Shown in pieces: positions 10,101-19,007 of a DNA stretch of 64,000 nucleotides. This DNA is from Algibacillus agarilyticus. GTDB lineage: Bacteria; Pseudomonadota; Gammaproteobacteria; Enterobacterales; Alteromonadaceae. The translations under genes and the position numbers were made by a program. The stretch covers positions 124,001 through 188,000 of the forward strand of contig NZ_QMED01000005.1 in the NCBI RefSeq assembly GCF_003286125.1, written 5' to 3'. How positions within the stretch are numbered: position 1 is the first letter of the stretch; each line of letters starts with the position of its first letter. The notes beneath the pieces were generated by a model, which ran no database searches, was not told where the DNA came from, and worked only from the letters and a program-made list of their open reading frames with translations.

Positions 10101-13100
10101 CATTAGAAAGATCAGGCATATCAGCTGATACGTTAGGTTTAATTGAAGGGCACGGAACAGGCACACCATTAGGCGATCCAATTGAAGTACAAGCATTATC
10201 AAAAGCAATACGGCATGACTCTAAACGTGATCAATTTTGTGCATTAGGCTCTGTTAAAACAAATATCGGTCACATGGGTATCGCATCAGGGATTGCCGGT
10301 GCATTAAAAGCTATATTAGCTATTAAACACAAACAAATACCTGCAACATTACATTATGATAAACCCAACCCACAAATTGATTTTGAAACCAGCCCTTTCT
10401 TTGTCAATAATGAATTACTAGATTGGGAAGACACTGGCGTTCCTCGCCGTGCAGGCGTTAACTCATTAGGTATTGGTGGAACCAATGCTCATGTTATTTT
10501 TGAAGAGTCGCCCGAACTAACGGCTGAACAAATAGAGACTAATATAGCCCCGTCAGTCGAAATACTGCCGCTTGCGGCCAAAACACCAGCAGCATTAACG
10601 GCATTAACAAAAAAATACATAGATTGGCTAGAAACAAATACCGACAAATCACTGCGTGATATCTGTTTTACCGCTCAAAAAGGCCGAGAACATTTTCCTT
10701 GTAGACTTGCTGTCGTAGCTTCATCTCAAGCTGAATTGAAAAATGAACTTCAGCGTTCACTAAGCAATGAATCATTTAATAAACAATTAACGAGTCAAGA
10801 AACAAATAAAGGTGTCGTCTTTTTATTCACAGGCCAAGGCGCTCAATATAAAGGAATGGCGCAACAACTTTACAACACGGAAATAGTCTTTAAAAACGCG
10901 GTTGATGAATGCTGCGCATTATTTACACCGTTATTAGAACAAGACTTAATTGATGTCATGTTCGTAAATGAGACAGACGAAAACGCATTAATAAATCAAA
11001 CAAATTATACTCAACCTGCACTATTTGTGATCCAAATAGCACTTATTAGTTTATTGGAAGAGTCTGGAGTTAATCCAACGGCTTTAGTCGGACACAGCAT
11101 TGGAGAATACGCTGCGGCGTGGTGTGCAGGTGTGTTAAATCTTGAAGATGCAGTGAAATTAGTTGCCGCTCGGGGCCGATTAATGCAATCGTTACCTGCG
11201 GGTGGTGAGATGGCCAGTGTCTTTACAAATATAAACGATTTGCGCGCAATACTAAGCAATGGAAATATTAACGTTTCAGTAGCCGCTAATAACGCCCCTA
11301 ATAACCAAGTCATATCGGGTCAAAGCACGCAAATAAATGCGGCAATTAATGCGTTGGAAAATGCGGGGGTTACCGTTAAAAGACTCGTGGTATCTCATGC
11401 ATTTCATTCAGATTTAATGACGCCAATTTTACAAGAATTTAAGCAAATTGTTGAATCCGTCTCTTTATCAAGACCGACAATAGAGTTTATCTCAACACTA
11501 ACAGGTGAAACAGTTGATCATGAGTTAACAACCGCTGATTATTGGGTAAGACACATTAGTGAAACCGTTAATTGCCAACAAGCCATTGAACAAGCATTAT
11601 CACTCGGTTACCGGTCTTTTGTCGAACTTGGTCCCCACTCAGTCATGAGCAGTTTCGGCTTACAAATAGCAGGGTCTACCAAAATACATAATTGGTTACC
11701 TTGTTTAAAACGTAACGCAGACGATAATTTAAACTTACAGCAAGCGTTAGCTAAGTTATATCAGGCCGGTCATGATTTAGATTGGGACAATATTAATAAA
11801 AGTAAATCTGGCTCTCGTGTATCTTTACCGACCTATCCATGGCAAAGAGTAAAACACTGGATTGAACCCGATAAAAAATTAACTCAGTCAAAAACCGAAC
11901 AAGTTGATCCATTATTAGGCCAATATATTGCGTTACCGCATATACAACAGCATTTATATCAATGCGTATTTGAGCCTAAAACGATGCCCGTATTAGCTGA
12001 CCACGTAGTTTTTGATCACATCATTCCACCTGGCGCTATGTATGCAAGCAAAATGATGCGTGTAGCACGCGATCAATTTCCAAACACGCAAGTGAAAGTT
12101 GAAAACTTAATGTTTATGAAGCCGATGGTTATGAATATTGAGAGTAAACGTGATGTACAAGTCATTTTGAGTGAGGGTACCAATAACGCATTTCAGTGTG
12201 AATTAAGCAGCTATACAAAGGATAGAAAGCAGGAAGAAAATGGATTCTTAAAGCATGCTAGCGCACAGATATCGCAATCAAACACATCGCCGAAGTTTGT
12301 TGATTTAGACGCTTTAAAATCCAGTTGTACAAAACAAATTTCTATTGCTTCACATCAATCTAAAATGCAAAGCATGAATATCGAGTTAGGCACTACTTTT
12401 GATTGGTTATCTACTATTCAAGTCGGTACAAGCCAAGCATTAGCGGCTATCAATCCGCCAGACGGGTTAGACGTTAAAGATGCAATGGCTTTACACCCAG
12501 GTATGATTGACGCCCACTGGCAAGTCTTGATTGAGGCCATGTCTTCACAGATAAAAGGGACGGTCATTCCATTTTGTGTTGATTCATTTACCTGTTACGC
12601 ATTACCTGAAAATACAGACCTCTGGTGTCATGCTGAATGGGATATTAATGCCAACCAAGATGGCCGCTTTCGGGGAGACATAAAATTAATTGATGTAAAC
12701 GGCCAAGTTTTGATTGAAACCAAGGGATTAGAATTACGCCATGCCGATGAAAGTGCGATCCGGTCGGCGCTTGAGCCAGGAATAGATAATTGGTTTTATA
12801 ACACTCAGTGGCAACGTGTTGATTTAGATACAACTAAAACAAGAAAAGGAGACTGCCTTTTTATTGGAGAACATCCATTAATCAATACACTCAGCCAACA
12901 CGTTAACACAAAAGATAAAAACGTTTATACACTTGATAACTTAAACACGGCAGACCAAATAACAACCGATGTAACAAAAATATTAGCCGATTCAACGTCG
13001 ATCAAAAATGTTGTATTTATCCCCACTGAATGCGAATTAGAAAACATAAGCCTAGGTTGTCAGCAGTTTTTAGCGGTTATAAAAGCGTTAATCAAACATG

Positions 13101-14578
13101 ATGATTCAGATATGCGCTTAGCGTTAATTACTCAAAATAGTCAAAATGTACTTGCGAATAACATCAATATTTCACATGCGCCTTTTTGGGGAATAGCTGC
13201 AGCATTGAAACACGAACAACCGCAATTATCTGTCCGTTGTTTAGACTTAGATGGCGAAATCGAATTGCAAGGTACTGCTGATTATCTTCTCACTGAAGAT
13301 GAAAATGAGACCCAAGTAACTAAGCGCCAAGGTTCATTTTATGCACCTACTTTAGCTAGCGTGCCTTTTATAACGCCACAAAACCCAATTGCATTAAAAA
13401 GTCATGATGTTCAAGTTATTTTAGGTGGTCATGGTGGCTTAGGGTTAATAATAACTCAATGGCTAATCGATTGTGGTGCTAAAAATATCATCATTGCGGG
13501 AAGGAATAAACCAACAGATAAATCAAAAGCCTTTTATAACAATCTAATACAACAAGGCATTAATATAGAAACCCAAGTGTGTGATGCAACGGAAATTGAA
13601 GACGTAAAACAATTAATCAATAATGCAAGGCAACGGGGAAATATACAATCCGTTTTCCATCTTGCAGGGACACGCGATGATGGTTTTATACAAAACTTGA
13701 ATAATACCGATTTTAATCGAGTTTTATTACCTAAGTTATTAGGTGCTTGGAATTTACATGAAGCATTAACCGCATGTTCACCTGAACATGTCGTCTTCTT
13801 TTCTTCTGTTGCGTCCGTTTTTGGTTCAGCTGGACAAGCGGCTTATGCTGCTGGAAATGCAGCTTTAGATGCTTTAGCACATTACCGTCATCAACAAGGC
13901 CTACCTGCGTTAAGTATCAACTGGGGACCATGGAGTGATGTCGGTATGGCCGCCAATATGGAAAATCATCACAAACAACGCCTAAATTCACAAGGTTACG
14001 ACACTATAGCGCCAACAGATGGCTTGAGTGCTTTAGCTTTTTCTATGGACAATGCGGCTCAATATGCCCAATTAGTCGTCGCCCCGATTCAAACAAAACG
14101 AATAAGTGAGTTAGCCGGACAACAAGGCTTTTTACGTAATTTCACAAATACTTTTAAACAACAAACATTAGAAACCACTCAAACTAAACAGCCATTATTC
14201 GTAAAAGAACTGACGAATATGACTATAGAAAAACGAAAAAAGTGGGTAGAGAATTACCTACTTAAATTAGTGAAAGATATGCTGCAGGTTGATTTAGCAC
14301 AACAATTAGATGTCGATAAAGGGTTATTTGATCTTGGTATGGACTCTTTAACTGCAGTTGAAGTAAAAGATCGATTGGAACGAGATACAGGCTGTAAATT
14401 AAGATCAACGCTAGCTTTTGACCATCCAACGATCAGACGAATGGCAGCTTATTTAGTAGAAACCTTATTTGTTGATACAACTGAGCAACAAGCGCCAGAA
14501 GTTGCTGATGAAGGAGCGATATTTGATGACCTCTCCGAGTCAGAACTGGCAGAAATGTTAATGCAAGAAATGGGTTAA
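7169..14578 (+). CDS. Type I PKS with AMP-ligase loading: AL-ACP-KS-AT-DH-KR-ACP
   Basis: A loading and first extension module in one protein of about 2,469 aa. Domains: an acyl-adenylating ligase (about 1-570; LTSGSTGIPKG near 196; late GKIQRPK lysine), a carrier with ELGGHS (Ser 616), a ketosynthase with Cys 859 (TACSS), His 995 (EGHGTGTP) and His 1035 (NIGHMG), an acyltransferase (GHSIGEY Ser 1310; HAFH at 1410-1413, the malonyl-type signature), a dehydratase (His 1612, Asp 1781), a ketoreductase (GGHGGLG near 2086, Tyr 2226, RDD in place of LDD, suggesting B-type), and a last carrier (LGMDS, Ser 2393). It has no enoylreductase or thioesterase, so an alpha,beta-unsaturated acyl chain should pass to another protein, most likely the NRPS at the window start. 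The dehydratase motif is HxxxD rather than HxxxG. The ATG at 7169 is preferred over the TTG just before it because AGGA lies 8 bases upstream. Confidence 0.93.
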   Translation: MEYSSKPMDNSLPVTHNGIALGSERTRYSVSDTRLVSLLQRAASDHKNKGFVSIHTDGSLKHQHYGELLAAASCICGGLQTAGVKPRQEILLQIEDAGDLFNAMWGCILAGAIPIPLNVALTYNNLNQTQKLVNVWHNFAKPTILTSENLTGDIANVKQLHDTFEPNIVSLESLKKHSASTQFYQSKPNDVAVLFLTSGSTGIPKGVPQTHENILAMVDGTIQMNGFTAEDVTLNWMSMDHAGSLVFLGVMGVALKCNQFHVPIAYVLQKPLRWLDLINEHRVSISWAPNFVFSLFLENKKEITEGQWDLSCMRFMVNAGEAIVTRTARDFIRLLQQHKLPENALRPAFGMVETCSGITWSTGFTLANSHDDDSFVDLGPCIPGAAIRIVDENENPIKDEQSGRLQLKGPSVFSGYHNQPELNKKIISDGWLTTGDLAYLRNGHLFITGREKDIIIINGNNFYCHEIEGAVEQLDMITRGNVAACGVTPIGKNTEQLAILYHCVETDKETLKTLNKSIRSQLMHVVGVSPSIMIRLEVDEFPRTAIGKIQRPKLKTQLEEGLFKERSLAPEKTTTRNRKNKVSSALTEKIADIWRDVLELDELNYDETFFELGGHSLLAFQVQAELEKLIGRQIAIVELFNTPTIQLMAEYFDSELNETINTQDNNTYQDEAADQDIAIAVIGVSCRLPGAEGPQQFWNNLKNGNESITFYTADEAINAGLSPEEAHNPNHVHAAPILNNIEGFDADFWKYSAREARIIDPQQRIFLETAWEAFEDAGYKPDSMKKVGVFASAGTNTYLLNNIFANSDWVKHDNQGELLTVDSTNGFNVMITNDKDYLPMRVSYKLNLTGPSVNVQTACSSTLVAIHEACKSLRAGESETALAGGCAAMLPQFAGHLYSEGMLVTPDGHCRAYDANANGTIFGSGSAAVLLKRLDKALEDRDNIYAVIRGSAVTNDGGQKMGFTAPSMMGEYTAARKALERSGISADTLGLIEGHGTGTPLGDPIEVQALSKAIRHDSKRDQFCALGSVKTNIGHMGIASGIAGALKAILAIKHKQIPATLHYDKPNPQIDFETSPFFVNNELLDWEDTGVPRRAGVNSLGIGGTNAHVIFEESPELTAEQIETNIAPSVEILPLAAKTPAALTALTKKYIDWLETNTDKSLRDICFTAQKGREHFPCRLAVVASSQAELKNELQRSLSNESFNKQLTSQETNKGVVFLFTGQGAQYKGMAQQLYNTEIVFKNAVDECCALFTPLLEQDLIDVMFVNETDENALINQTNYTQPALFVIQIALISLLEESGVNPTALVGHSIGEYAAAWCAGVLNLEDAVKLVAARGRLMQSLPAGGEMASVFTNINDLRAILSNGNINVSVAANNAPNNQVISGQSTQINAAINALENAGVTVKRLVVSHAFHSDLMTPILQEFKQIVESVSLSRPTIEFISTLTGETVDHELTTADYWVRHISETVNCQQAIEQALSLGYRSFVELGPHSVMSSFGLQIAGSTKIHNWLPCLKRNADDNLNLQQALAKLYQAGHDLDWDNINKSKSGSRVSLPTYPWQRVKHWIEPDKKLTQSKTEQVDPLLGQYIALPHIQQHLYQCVFEPKTMPVLADHVVFDHIIPPGAMYASKMMRVARDQFPNTQVKVENLMFMKPMVMNIESKRDVQVILSEGTNNAFQCELSSYTKDRKQEENGFLKHASAQISQSNTSPKFVDLDALKSSCTKQISIASHQSKMQSMNIELGTTFDWLSTIQVGTSQALAAINPPDGLDVKDAMALHPGMIDAHWQVLIEAMSSQIKGTVIPFCVDSFTCYALPENTDLWCHAEWDINANQDGRFRGDIKLIDVNGQVLIETKGLELRHADESAIRSALEPGIDNWFYNTQWQRVDLDTTKTRKGDCLFIGEHPLINTLSQHVNTKDKNVYTLDNLNTADQITTDVTKILADSTSIKNVVFIPTECELENISLGCQQFLAVIKALIKHDDSDMRLALITQNSQNVLANNINISHAPFWGIAAALKHEQPQLSVRCLDLDGEIELQGTADYLLTEDENETQVTKRQGSFYAPTLASVPFITPQNPIALKSHDVQVILGGHGGLGLIITQWLIDCGAKNIIIAGRNKPTDKSKAFYNNLIQQGINIETQVCDATEIEDVKQLINNARQRGNIQSVFHLAGTRDDGFIQNLNNTDFNRVLLPKLLGAWNLHEALTACSPEHVVFFSSVASVFGSAGQAAYAAGNAALDALAHYRHQQGLPALSINWGPWSDVGMAANMENHHKQRLNSQGYDTIAPTDGLSALAFSMDNAAQYAQLVVAPIQTKRISELAGQQGFLRNFTNTFKQQTLETTQTKQPLFVKELTNMTIEKRKKWVENYLLKLVKDMLQVDLAQQLDVDKGLFDLGMDSLTAVEVKDRLERDTGCKLRSTLAFDHPTIRRMAAYLVETLFVDTTEQQAPEVADEGAIFDDLSESELAEMLMQEMG

Positions 14579-14807
14579 TACGTGACATGCGGTCATTTAA
14601 GAAATTGGGAATGTTATTTTGATATATTGGCACATTATCGTTTTATTTAAATAAAAAACGTATACAGTATGCTAACTAGATTGAAATACAAACTCGATGT
14701 GCGGTAACGGTAAGTTTGTTTTACACAGTGTTGTTTTCTGTCATAGAGAAAATAGCGATATAGCAAGTTGATTCTTCAGCTTGCGCTAAACATAGGAAGG
14801 AATAAAG

Positions 14808-15407
14808 ATGAATGCTGTAGTCGAAGAAATAAAAGACGATGAATCAGAACATGAAACATCGGAAAGCCAAATTGAACAAGCCAATAAAGTCGTGCGTAAC
14901 TATGCAATCGGCTCTGTGATCCCTAGTTTGATCCCTGTACCAGCAGTCGATTTAGTTGCAGTTACGGGTATCCAATTAAAAATGCTACATAGTTTAGCGG
15001 CTATATACGACGTACCTTTTAAAGAAGAATTAGTTCGTTCTTCTATCTCATCAGTCATTGGCGGAACGGTTGCTTTATCAGTTTCTCGAGTAGCCTCGAG
15101 TGCGATCAAAGCAATTCCGGGAGTAGGAACAATGATAGGTTCACTCGCCATGCCAACTGTTAGTGGTGCAACTACTTATGGTTTAGGCCGAGTGTTTATC
15201 CAACATTTTGAATCTGGCGGAACGTTCTTAACATTTGATGCTGATAAAGTGCGTGATTACTTTGAACAAGAATTCAAAAAAGGTAAAGCCGTCGTTGCTG
15301 AAGCCAATGAATCTGGTGAAATAGATCAAGCTGTAGCTGATGCAAAAGCAACACATCAAAGTACCGATGGCAAAAGCAAAAGTACAGGTACAACGACAAC
15401 TAAGTAA
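14808..15407 (+). CDS. DUF697 family membrane protein
   Basis: A 199-aa protein with an acidic N-terminal tail (about 1-28), a hydrophobic, glycine-rich DUF697 core (about 30-150, with VRNYAIGSVIPSLIPVPAVDLVAVTGIQLKML and a second hydrophobic hairpin rich in G, A and S), and a hydrophilic Ser/Thr/Lys tail. DUF697 proteins are related to the C-terminal part of YcjF and to GTPase-associated membrane proteins; their job is not settled. A strong ribosome site (AGGAAGGA) precedes the ATG, and a clear terminator follows, so it may be a single-gene unit between the PKS and the exporter. A link to the metabolite is inferred only from position. Confidence 0.75.
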   Translation: MNAVVEEIKDDESEHETSESQIEQANKVVRNYAIGSVIPSLIPVPAVDLVAVTGIQLKMLHSLAAIYDVPFKEELVRSSISSVIGGTVALSVSRVASSAIKAIPGVGTMIGSLAMPTVSGATTYGLGRVFIQHFESGGTFLTFDADKVRDYFEQEFKKGKAVVAEANESGEIDQAVADAKATHQSTDGKSKSTGTTTTK

Positions 15408-15412
15408 TAATC

Positions 15413-15450
15413 AAACATACCAGTTAGCGCATTCAAACTGGTATGTTTTT
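15413..15450 (+). terminator. Rho-independent terminator after the DUF697 gene
   Basis: A perfect 13-bp stem (AAACATACCAGTT at 15413-15425 pairing with 15436-15448) is followed by a T run. It lies right after the DUF697 stop and before the ABC exporter. Confidence 0.85.
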
Positions 15451-15529
15451 CAGCGATTTAACATTGTTTATGGTATAAATTTAATCAGAGTTTATGCCAT
15501 AATTTTTAGTTCCGAATAACAGGTATCAA

Positions 15530-17200
15530 ATGCTTTTAAAGTATCTTCCGGCCAAGCGCCTTCTTGAACTTATTGACCAAGAAGCCGAATATCCACGCAA
15601 AAAACTCATCATATTTTCAGTTATATCGGGCGTAACGAATGGCTTATTATTAGGCGTGATCAATCATGGTGCTGGCATGGTAGGTGAATTCGCCGAATCA
15701 GCTTATCTGCAATTTTATTATTTAGCATTATTTGTTATTTTACTAACGCTATTGGTATATACCAAAAAGTACACACTTGAAAAAGCAGCCGTTTTAGTGG
15801 AGGAAGTTTTATATAAAGTCAGGATGCGGATATCAGATAAAATTCGTCATACCGAATTAAGTTTTATTGAAAAAACCGGCCAAAGCGAAATATATAATCG
15901 CCTTGCACAAGATACGGTTCAAATATCACAAAGCGCAACCGTTGTTTTTGCCTCTATTCAAGCCGCAATCATGTTGATATTTACAATGGTATATGTTGCT
16001 TGGCTAACGCCTACTGGTTTTTTATTAACTATCGTCGCGATTGGTTTAGGTGGTTGGGTATTCATGCTCAAACGACAACATATAATGAACGATTTACAAT
16101 CCGCGACACAACATGAAATTTTATTTTTTGATGCGTTAAACAACACTTTATCTGGCTTTAAAGAAATAAAACTAAATCGTGTTAAAAGTCATGATCTGTA
16201 TGAACACCAAGATTCTATTGCTACCGATGTAAAAACATTAAAAAGTCGAGCGGGCATTAATTCCGTATTCGTAATGATGTTTTCAGAAATCTTCTTCTAT
16301 GTATTAATTGCCACTATTTTATTCATTTGGCCTTATTTTAACGGGGCTGATTCATCAATCATCATTAAGTTAACCGCGTCAATACTCTTTATTATGGGTC
16401 CATTAAACTTATTATTTGGCTCATTACCCTTATTTATCAAGGCTGATGTGGCAGTTAACAACTTGCGTAATTTAGAAAAAAAGGTAGATGACGCATCACA
16501 AGGTTTTCAAACTGGCGAACCACCTGAGCATAAACCATTAACATTTAAGCACATAAGCTTTAAAGATGTTCGCTTTAGTTATATCGATAAAGAAGGCAGC
16601 GCTCAATTTAAAGTGGGGCCGATAAATCTAGATTTAAACTTTGGTGAAATTGTGTTCATCATCGGAGGAAACGGCAGTGGTAAATCAACATTATTAAAAT
16701 TATTAACGGGTTTATATTACCCTAAAGAAGGTGAAATTACCGTTAACGAAGAAGTTTTAGATCAAGATATTTATGCTGATTACAGAGAGTTATTTGCCAT
16801 TATTTTTACAGATTTCCACTTATTTGACCGCCTATATGGCATTCAAGATATCGACAAAAATAAAGTTAAATTGTTAATAAAAGATATGGGCCTTGAAAAT
16901 AAAACCCAATTTAAAAACGGTGCTTTCACGAATACCGATTTATCAACAGGACAGCGCAAACGTTTAGCTTACATCAACACCATTCTAGAAGATAAGCAAA
17001 TCTATATATTTGATGAGCTAGCCGCGGATCAGGATCCTGGATTCCGTAAACATTTTTATGAAGAATTATTACCCGATCTAAAAGCACAAGGTAAAACGAT
17101 TATCGCAGTAACACATGATGATAAATATTTCTCACAAGCGGATCGCGTTTTAAAAATGGATGAAGGTGAATTATCTGAGTATATTGAAAATGGCCATTAA
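15530..17200 (+). CDS. PvdE/SyrD-type cyclic-peptide ABC exporter (fused TMD-NBD)
   Basis: A half-transporter of 556 aa with an N-terminal membrane domain of about six helices (to about residue 320) and a C-terminal ATPase with Walker A GGNGSGKST (about 378-386), signature LSTGQ (about 470, a variant of LSGGQ common in this family) and Walker B IYIFDEL (about 491-497). The length, the STGQRKRLA signature and the DELAADQDP segment fit the siderophore/lipopeptide exporters PvdE and SyrD, which move precursors from cytoplasm to periplasm. It follows the NRPS/PKS genes on the same strand, so it is the likely exporter of their product. Confidence 0.88.
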   Translation: MLLKYLPAKRLLELIDQEAEYPRKKLIIFSVISGVTNGLLLGVINHGAGMVGEFAESAYLQFYYLALFVILLTLLVYTKKYTLEKAAVLVEEVLYKVRMRISDKIRHTELSFIEKTGQSEIYNRLAQDTVQISQSATVVFASIQAAIMLIFTMVYVAWLTPTGFLLTIVAIGLGGWVFMLKRQHIMNDLQSATQHEILFFDALNNTLSGFKEIKLNRVKSHDLYEHQDSIATDVKTLKSRAGINSVFVMMFSEIFFYVLIATILFIWPYFNGADSSIIIKLTASILFIMGPLNLLFGSLPLFIKADVAVNNLRNLEKKVDDASQGFQTGEPPEHKPLTFKHISFKDVRFSYIDKEGSAQFKVGPINLDLNFGEIVFIIGGNGSGKSTLLKLLTGLYYPKEGEITVNEEVLDQDIYADYRELFAIIFTDFHLFDRLYGIQDIDKNKVKLLIKDMGLENKTQFKNGAFTNTDLSTGQRKRLAYINTILEDKQIYIFDELAADQDPGFRKHFYEELLPDLKAQGKTIIAVTHDDKYFSQADRVLKMDEGELSEYIENGH

Positions 17201-17238
17201 AAAAATTAAGTTGCTGTCCATTTGGGAGACAAGATAAG

Positions 17239-18129
17239 GTGTTTAATATTAAAAGTGGCTTAACTAATTTTAGTAACTCACGTTACTTTGGATTATTTAT
17301 TATTACGCTCATTTTATTAATCGTGGTCGGCGGATACTTTGTGCACGAACACCGTTACAAGTTAAGCGTTTTGATTGATGATTATATTACAGAAAATAAC
17401 AACGCACTTATAAATAACCCTTCAAATAAACCCAAACTCGTTGCAACATACAGAGATAAACCACCATCAATGTATCTTTATTCCGAAAACCACTTTTCTG
17501 GCCCTCTACGTTTCGTATTAGAAGAAGCCGCGAGTAAAATTGGTTATGAAGTAGAATGGAAACAAGCGGCTTTATCAGCCAGCCTAGCCGGATTATTAGA
17601 TACCACTATCGATATTGTGCCGCATATACGCTCTAAAACAGCTGAAAGACAGAGATTATATCGTTATAGTGTGAGCTTGATGACCAAGAAGCGCTCTATC
17701 TACTTGGCTTTACATAATGAAGAAACAAAATCGATCACTAAGCTGGATGACCTCAAAGATCTAAAGGTTGGCTATCAAAAAGGCAACCACTTTAGCAACG
17801 ATTTTCAACAATCAAAGACATTTATAAAAAAACCATACTTAAGTGTCGAATTAATGGTTATGGCATTTAACAGAAATGAAATTGATGTCATGGTTGTAAG
17901 TAGTAAACGTTTGATGGAGCAACAATTAAAGTCTATTGGTGCGAGTCCTGTAAAATATGCTGAATTTACGATTGATGACACCCCTGGGTTACATTTTTTA
18001 TATTCTCAAAACCCACAAAAACAATCGGTATATGACCAACTAGATAACGCATTGTTAGAAATGAAAGCTCAAGGGGTAATTAATGATATTTTCCGCAGTT
18101 TTACCTTTACGCCCTCACTTAAGGAGTAA
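17239..18129 (+). CDS. Membrane-anchored family-3 solute-binding protein
   Basis: A 296-aa protein with an uncleaved-looking N-terminal transmembrane helix (about 18-40) and a periplasmic domain of the bacterial extracellular solute-binding family 3. Family features visible are PKLVATYRDKPP, the FVLEEAASKIGYEVEW stretch and LDDLKDLKVGYQKGNHF. It is shorter and more divergent than amino-acid receptors, and no permease or ATPase genes are adjacent, so a sensing role rather than transport is possible. The start is GTG with GGGAG about 10 bases upstream. It begins a run of plus-strand genes with short spacers. Confidence 0.72.
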   Translation: MFNIKSGLTNFSNSRYFGLFIITLILLIVVGGYFVHEHRYKLSVLIDDYITENNNALINNPSNKPKLVATYRDKPPSMYLYSENHFSGPLRFVLEEAASKIGYEVEWKQAALSASLAGLLDTTIDIVPHIRSKTAERQRLYRYSVSLMTKKRSIYLALHNEETKSITKLDDLKDLKVGYQKGNHFSNDFQQSKTFIKKPYLSVELMVMAFNRNEIDVMVVSSKRLMEQQLKSIGASPVKYAEFTIDDTPGLHFLYSQNPQKQSVYDQLDNALLEMKAQGVINDIFRSFTFTPSLKE

Positions 18130-18133
18130 ATAA

Positions 18134-18181
18134 GTGTCGTTTAATAAAAAGAAGAAAAGTCGTAGGAAATTAGATGAATAA
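18134..18181 (+). CDS. Possible 15-residue basic leader peptide
   Basis: A GTG-initiated reading frame of 15 codons with a consensus AAGGAG 7 bases before it. The peptide is strongly basic (MSFNKKKKSRRKLDE). Its stop overlaps the ATG of the next gene at 18174, which would allow translational coupling. It is too short to judge by coding statistics; the main evidence is the near-perfect ribosome site that serves no other gene. Confidence 0.35.
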   Translation: MSFNKKKKSRRKLDE

Positions 18182-19007
18182 GATTAAACGTTGGTTTAAA
18201 GACCATATACCTTACTTTATTGTATTATTTTTAGTTGTTATTCTCATTTTTGTCGCGTTATGGCCACGTATTTTAGTGTTTATAAAACCAGGAGAGGCGG
18301 GTGTAATTTATCGATTACTATCCAGTGGTACCGTTACAGATTATGTGTACCCTGAAGGTTTACACATGATTTTACCTCTTAATACAATGTATGTTTACGA
18401 TACCCGTATGCAGGTAATATTACATGATTTTGAGGTACTCACTAGCTCAGGTTTACCCATCAAACTCGCGTTAGCCATTCGGTATCAACCCATATATGAA
18501 TTACTAGGTGTGCTCCATCAAAGAGTCGGGCCTGACTACCCGAATAAAATAATCTTACCGCAAATTGAATCTGTTTTAAGACAGAACATTGGCGGGTTAA
18601 CACCAGAAGATGTTTATACCAATAAAAAAGGCGTATTAAGCGAAATTATTACACTGGCGTTAGAAGAAGTAGGCCGTAAATATATACATGTCGACGATAT
18701 TATTATTCGTTCAGTTATTTTACCTGATAGCGTGAAAGCCTCAATTGAAGCTAAATTGGTTAACGAGCAAGAGCTATTAGCCTATGCCTTTAAACTTCAA
18801 ACAGAAGAAGAAGAAAAGAAACGCAAAATTATTGAAGCAAGTGGGATTAAGCTTTATCAAGAAGCTATCTCGCCAACCCTGAATGAACCATTATTGAAAT
18901 GGTTAGGTATTAAAGCAACATTAGAATTATCTGAATCACCTAATAGTAAAGTCGTGGTTATCGGCTCAGGTGATGGTGGACTGCCAATTATACTGGGTGA
19001 TAAATGA
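18174..19007 (+). CDS. Band-7/SPFH (prohibitin-like) membrane protein
   Basis: A 277-aa protein with one N-terminal transmembrane helix (about 13-33) followed by an SPFH/band-7 domain (IKPGEAGVIYRLLSSGTVTDYVYPEGLHMILPL, then VEALRQ-like and LTPEDVYTNKKGVLSEI segments), and a glutamate/lysine-rich helical stretch near 205-225. Such proteins form oligomeric membrane scaffolds. Here the gene is flanked by two periplasmic-binding-type genes and its stop overlaps the next start by 4 bases (ATGA), so it may organise these receptors in the inner membrane. That role is inferred. Confidence 0.8.
   Translation: MNKIKRWFKDHIPYFIVLFLVVILIFVALWPRILVFIKPGEAGVIYRLLSSGTVTDYVYPEGLHMILPLNTMYVYDTRMQVILHDFEVLTSSGLPIKLALAIRYQPIYELLGVLHQRVGPDYPNKIILPQIESVLRQNIGGLTPEDVYTNKKGVLSEIITLALEEVGRKYIHVDDIIIRSVILPDSVKASIEAKLVNEQELLAYAFKLQTEEEEKKRKIIEASGIKLYQEAISPTLNEPLLKWLGIKATLELSESPNSKVVVIGSGDGGLPIILGDK

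Noticed and set aside
15517-15530. GGTATCAAAT before the ABC exporter as an ECF-like box
   Set aside because: It has only one of the needed leading G residues pattern, overlaps the start codon, and lacks a second box.
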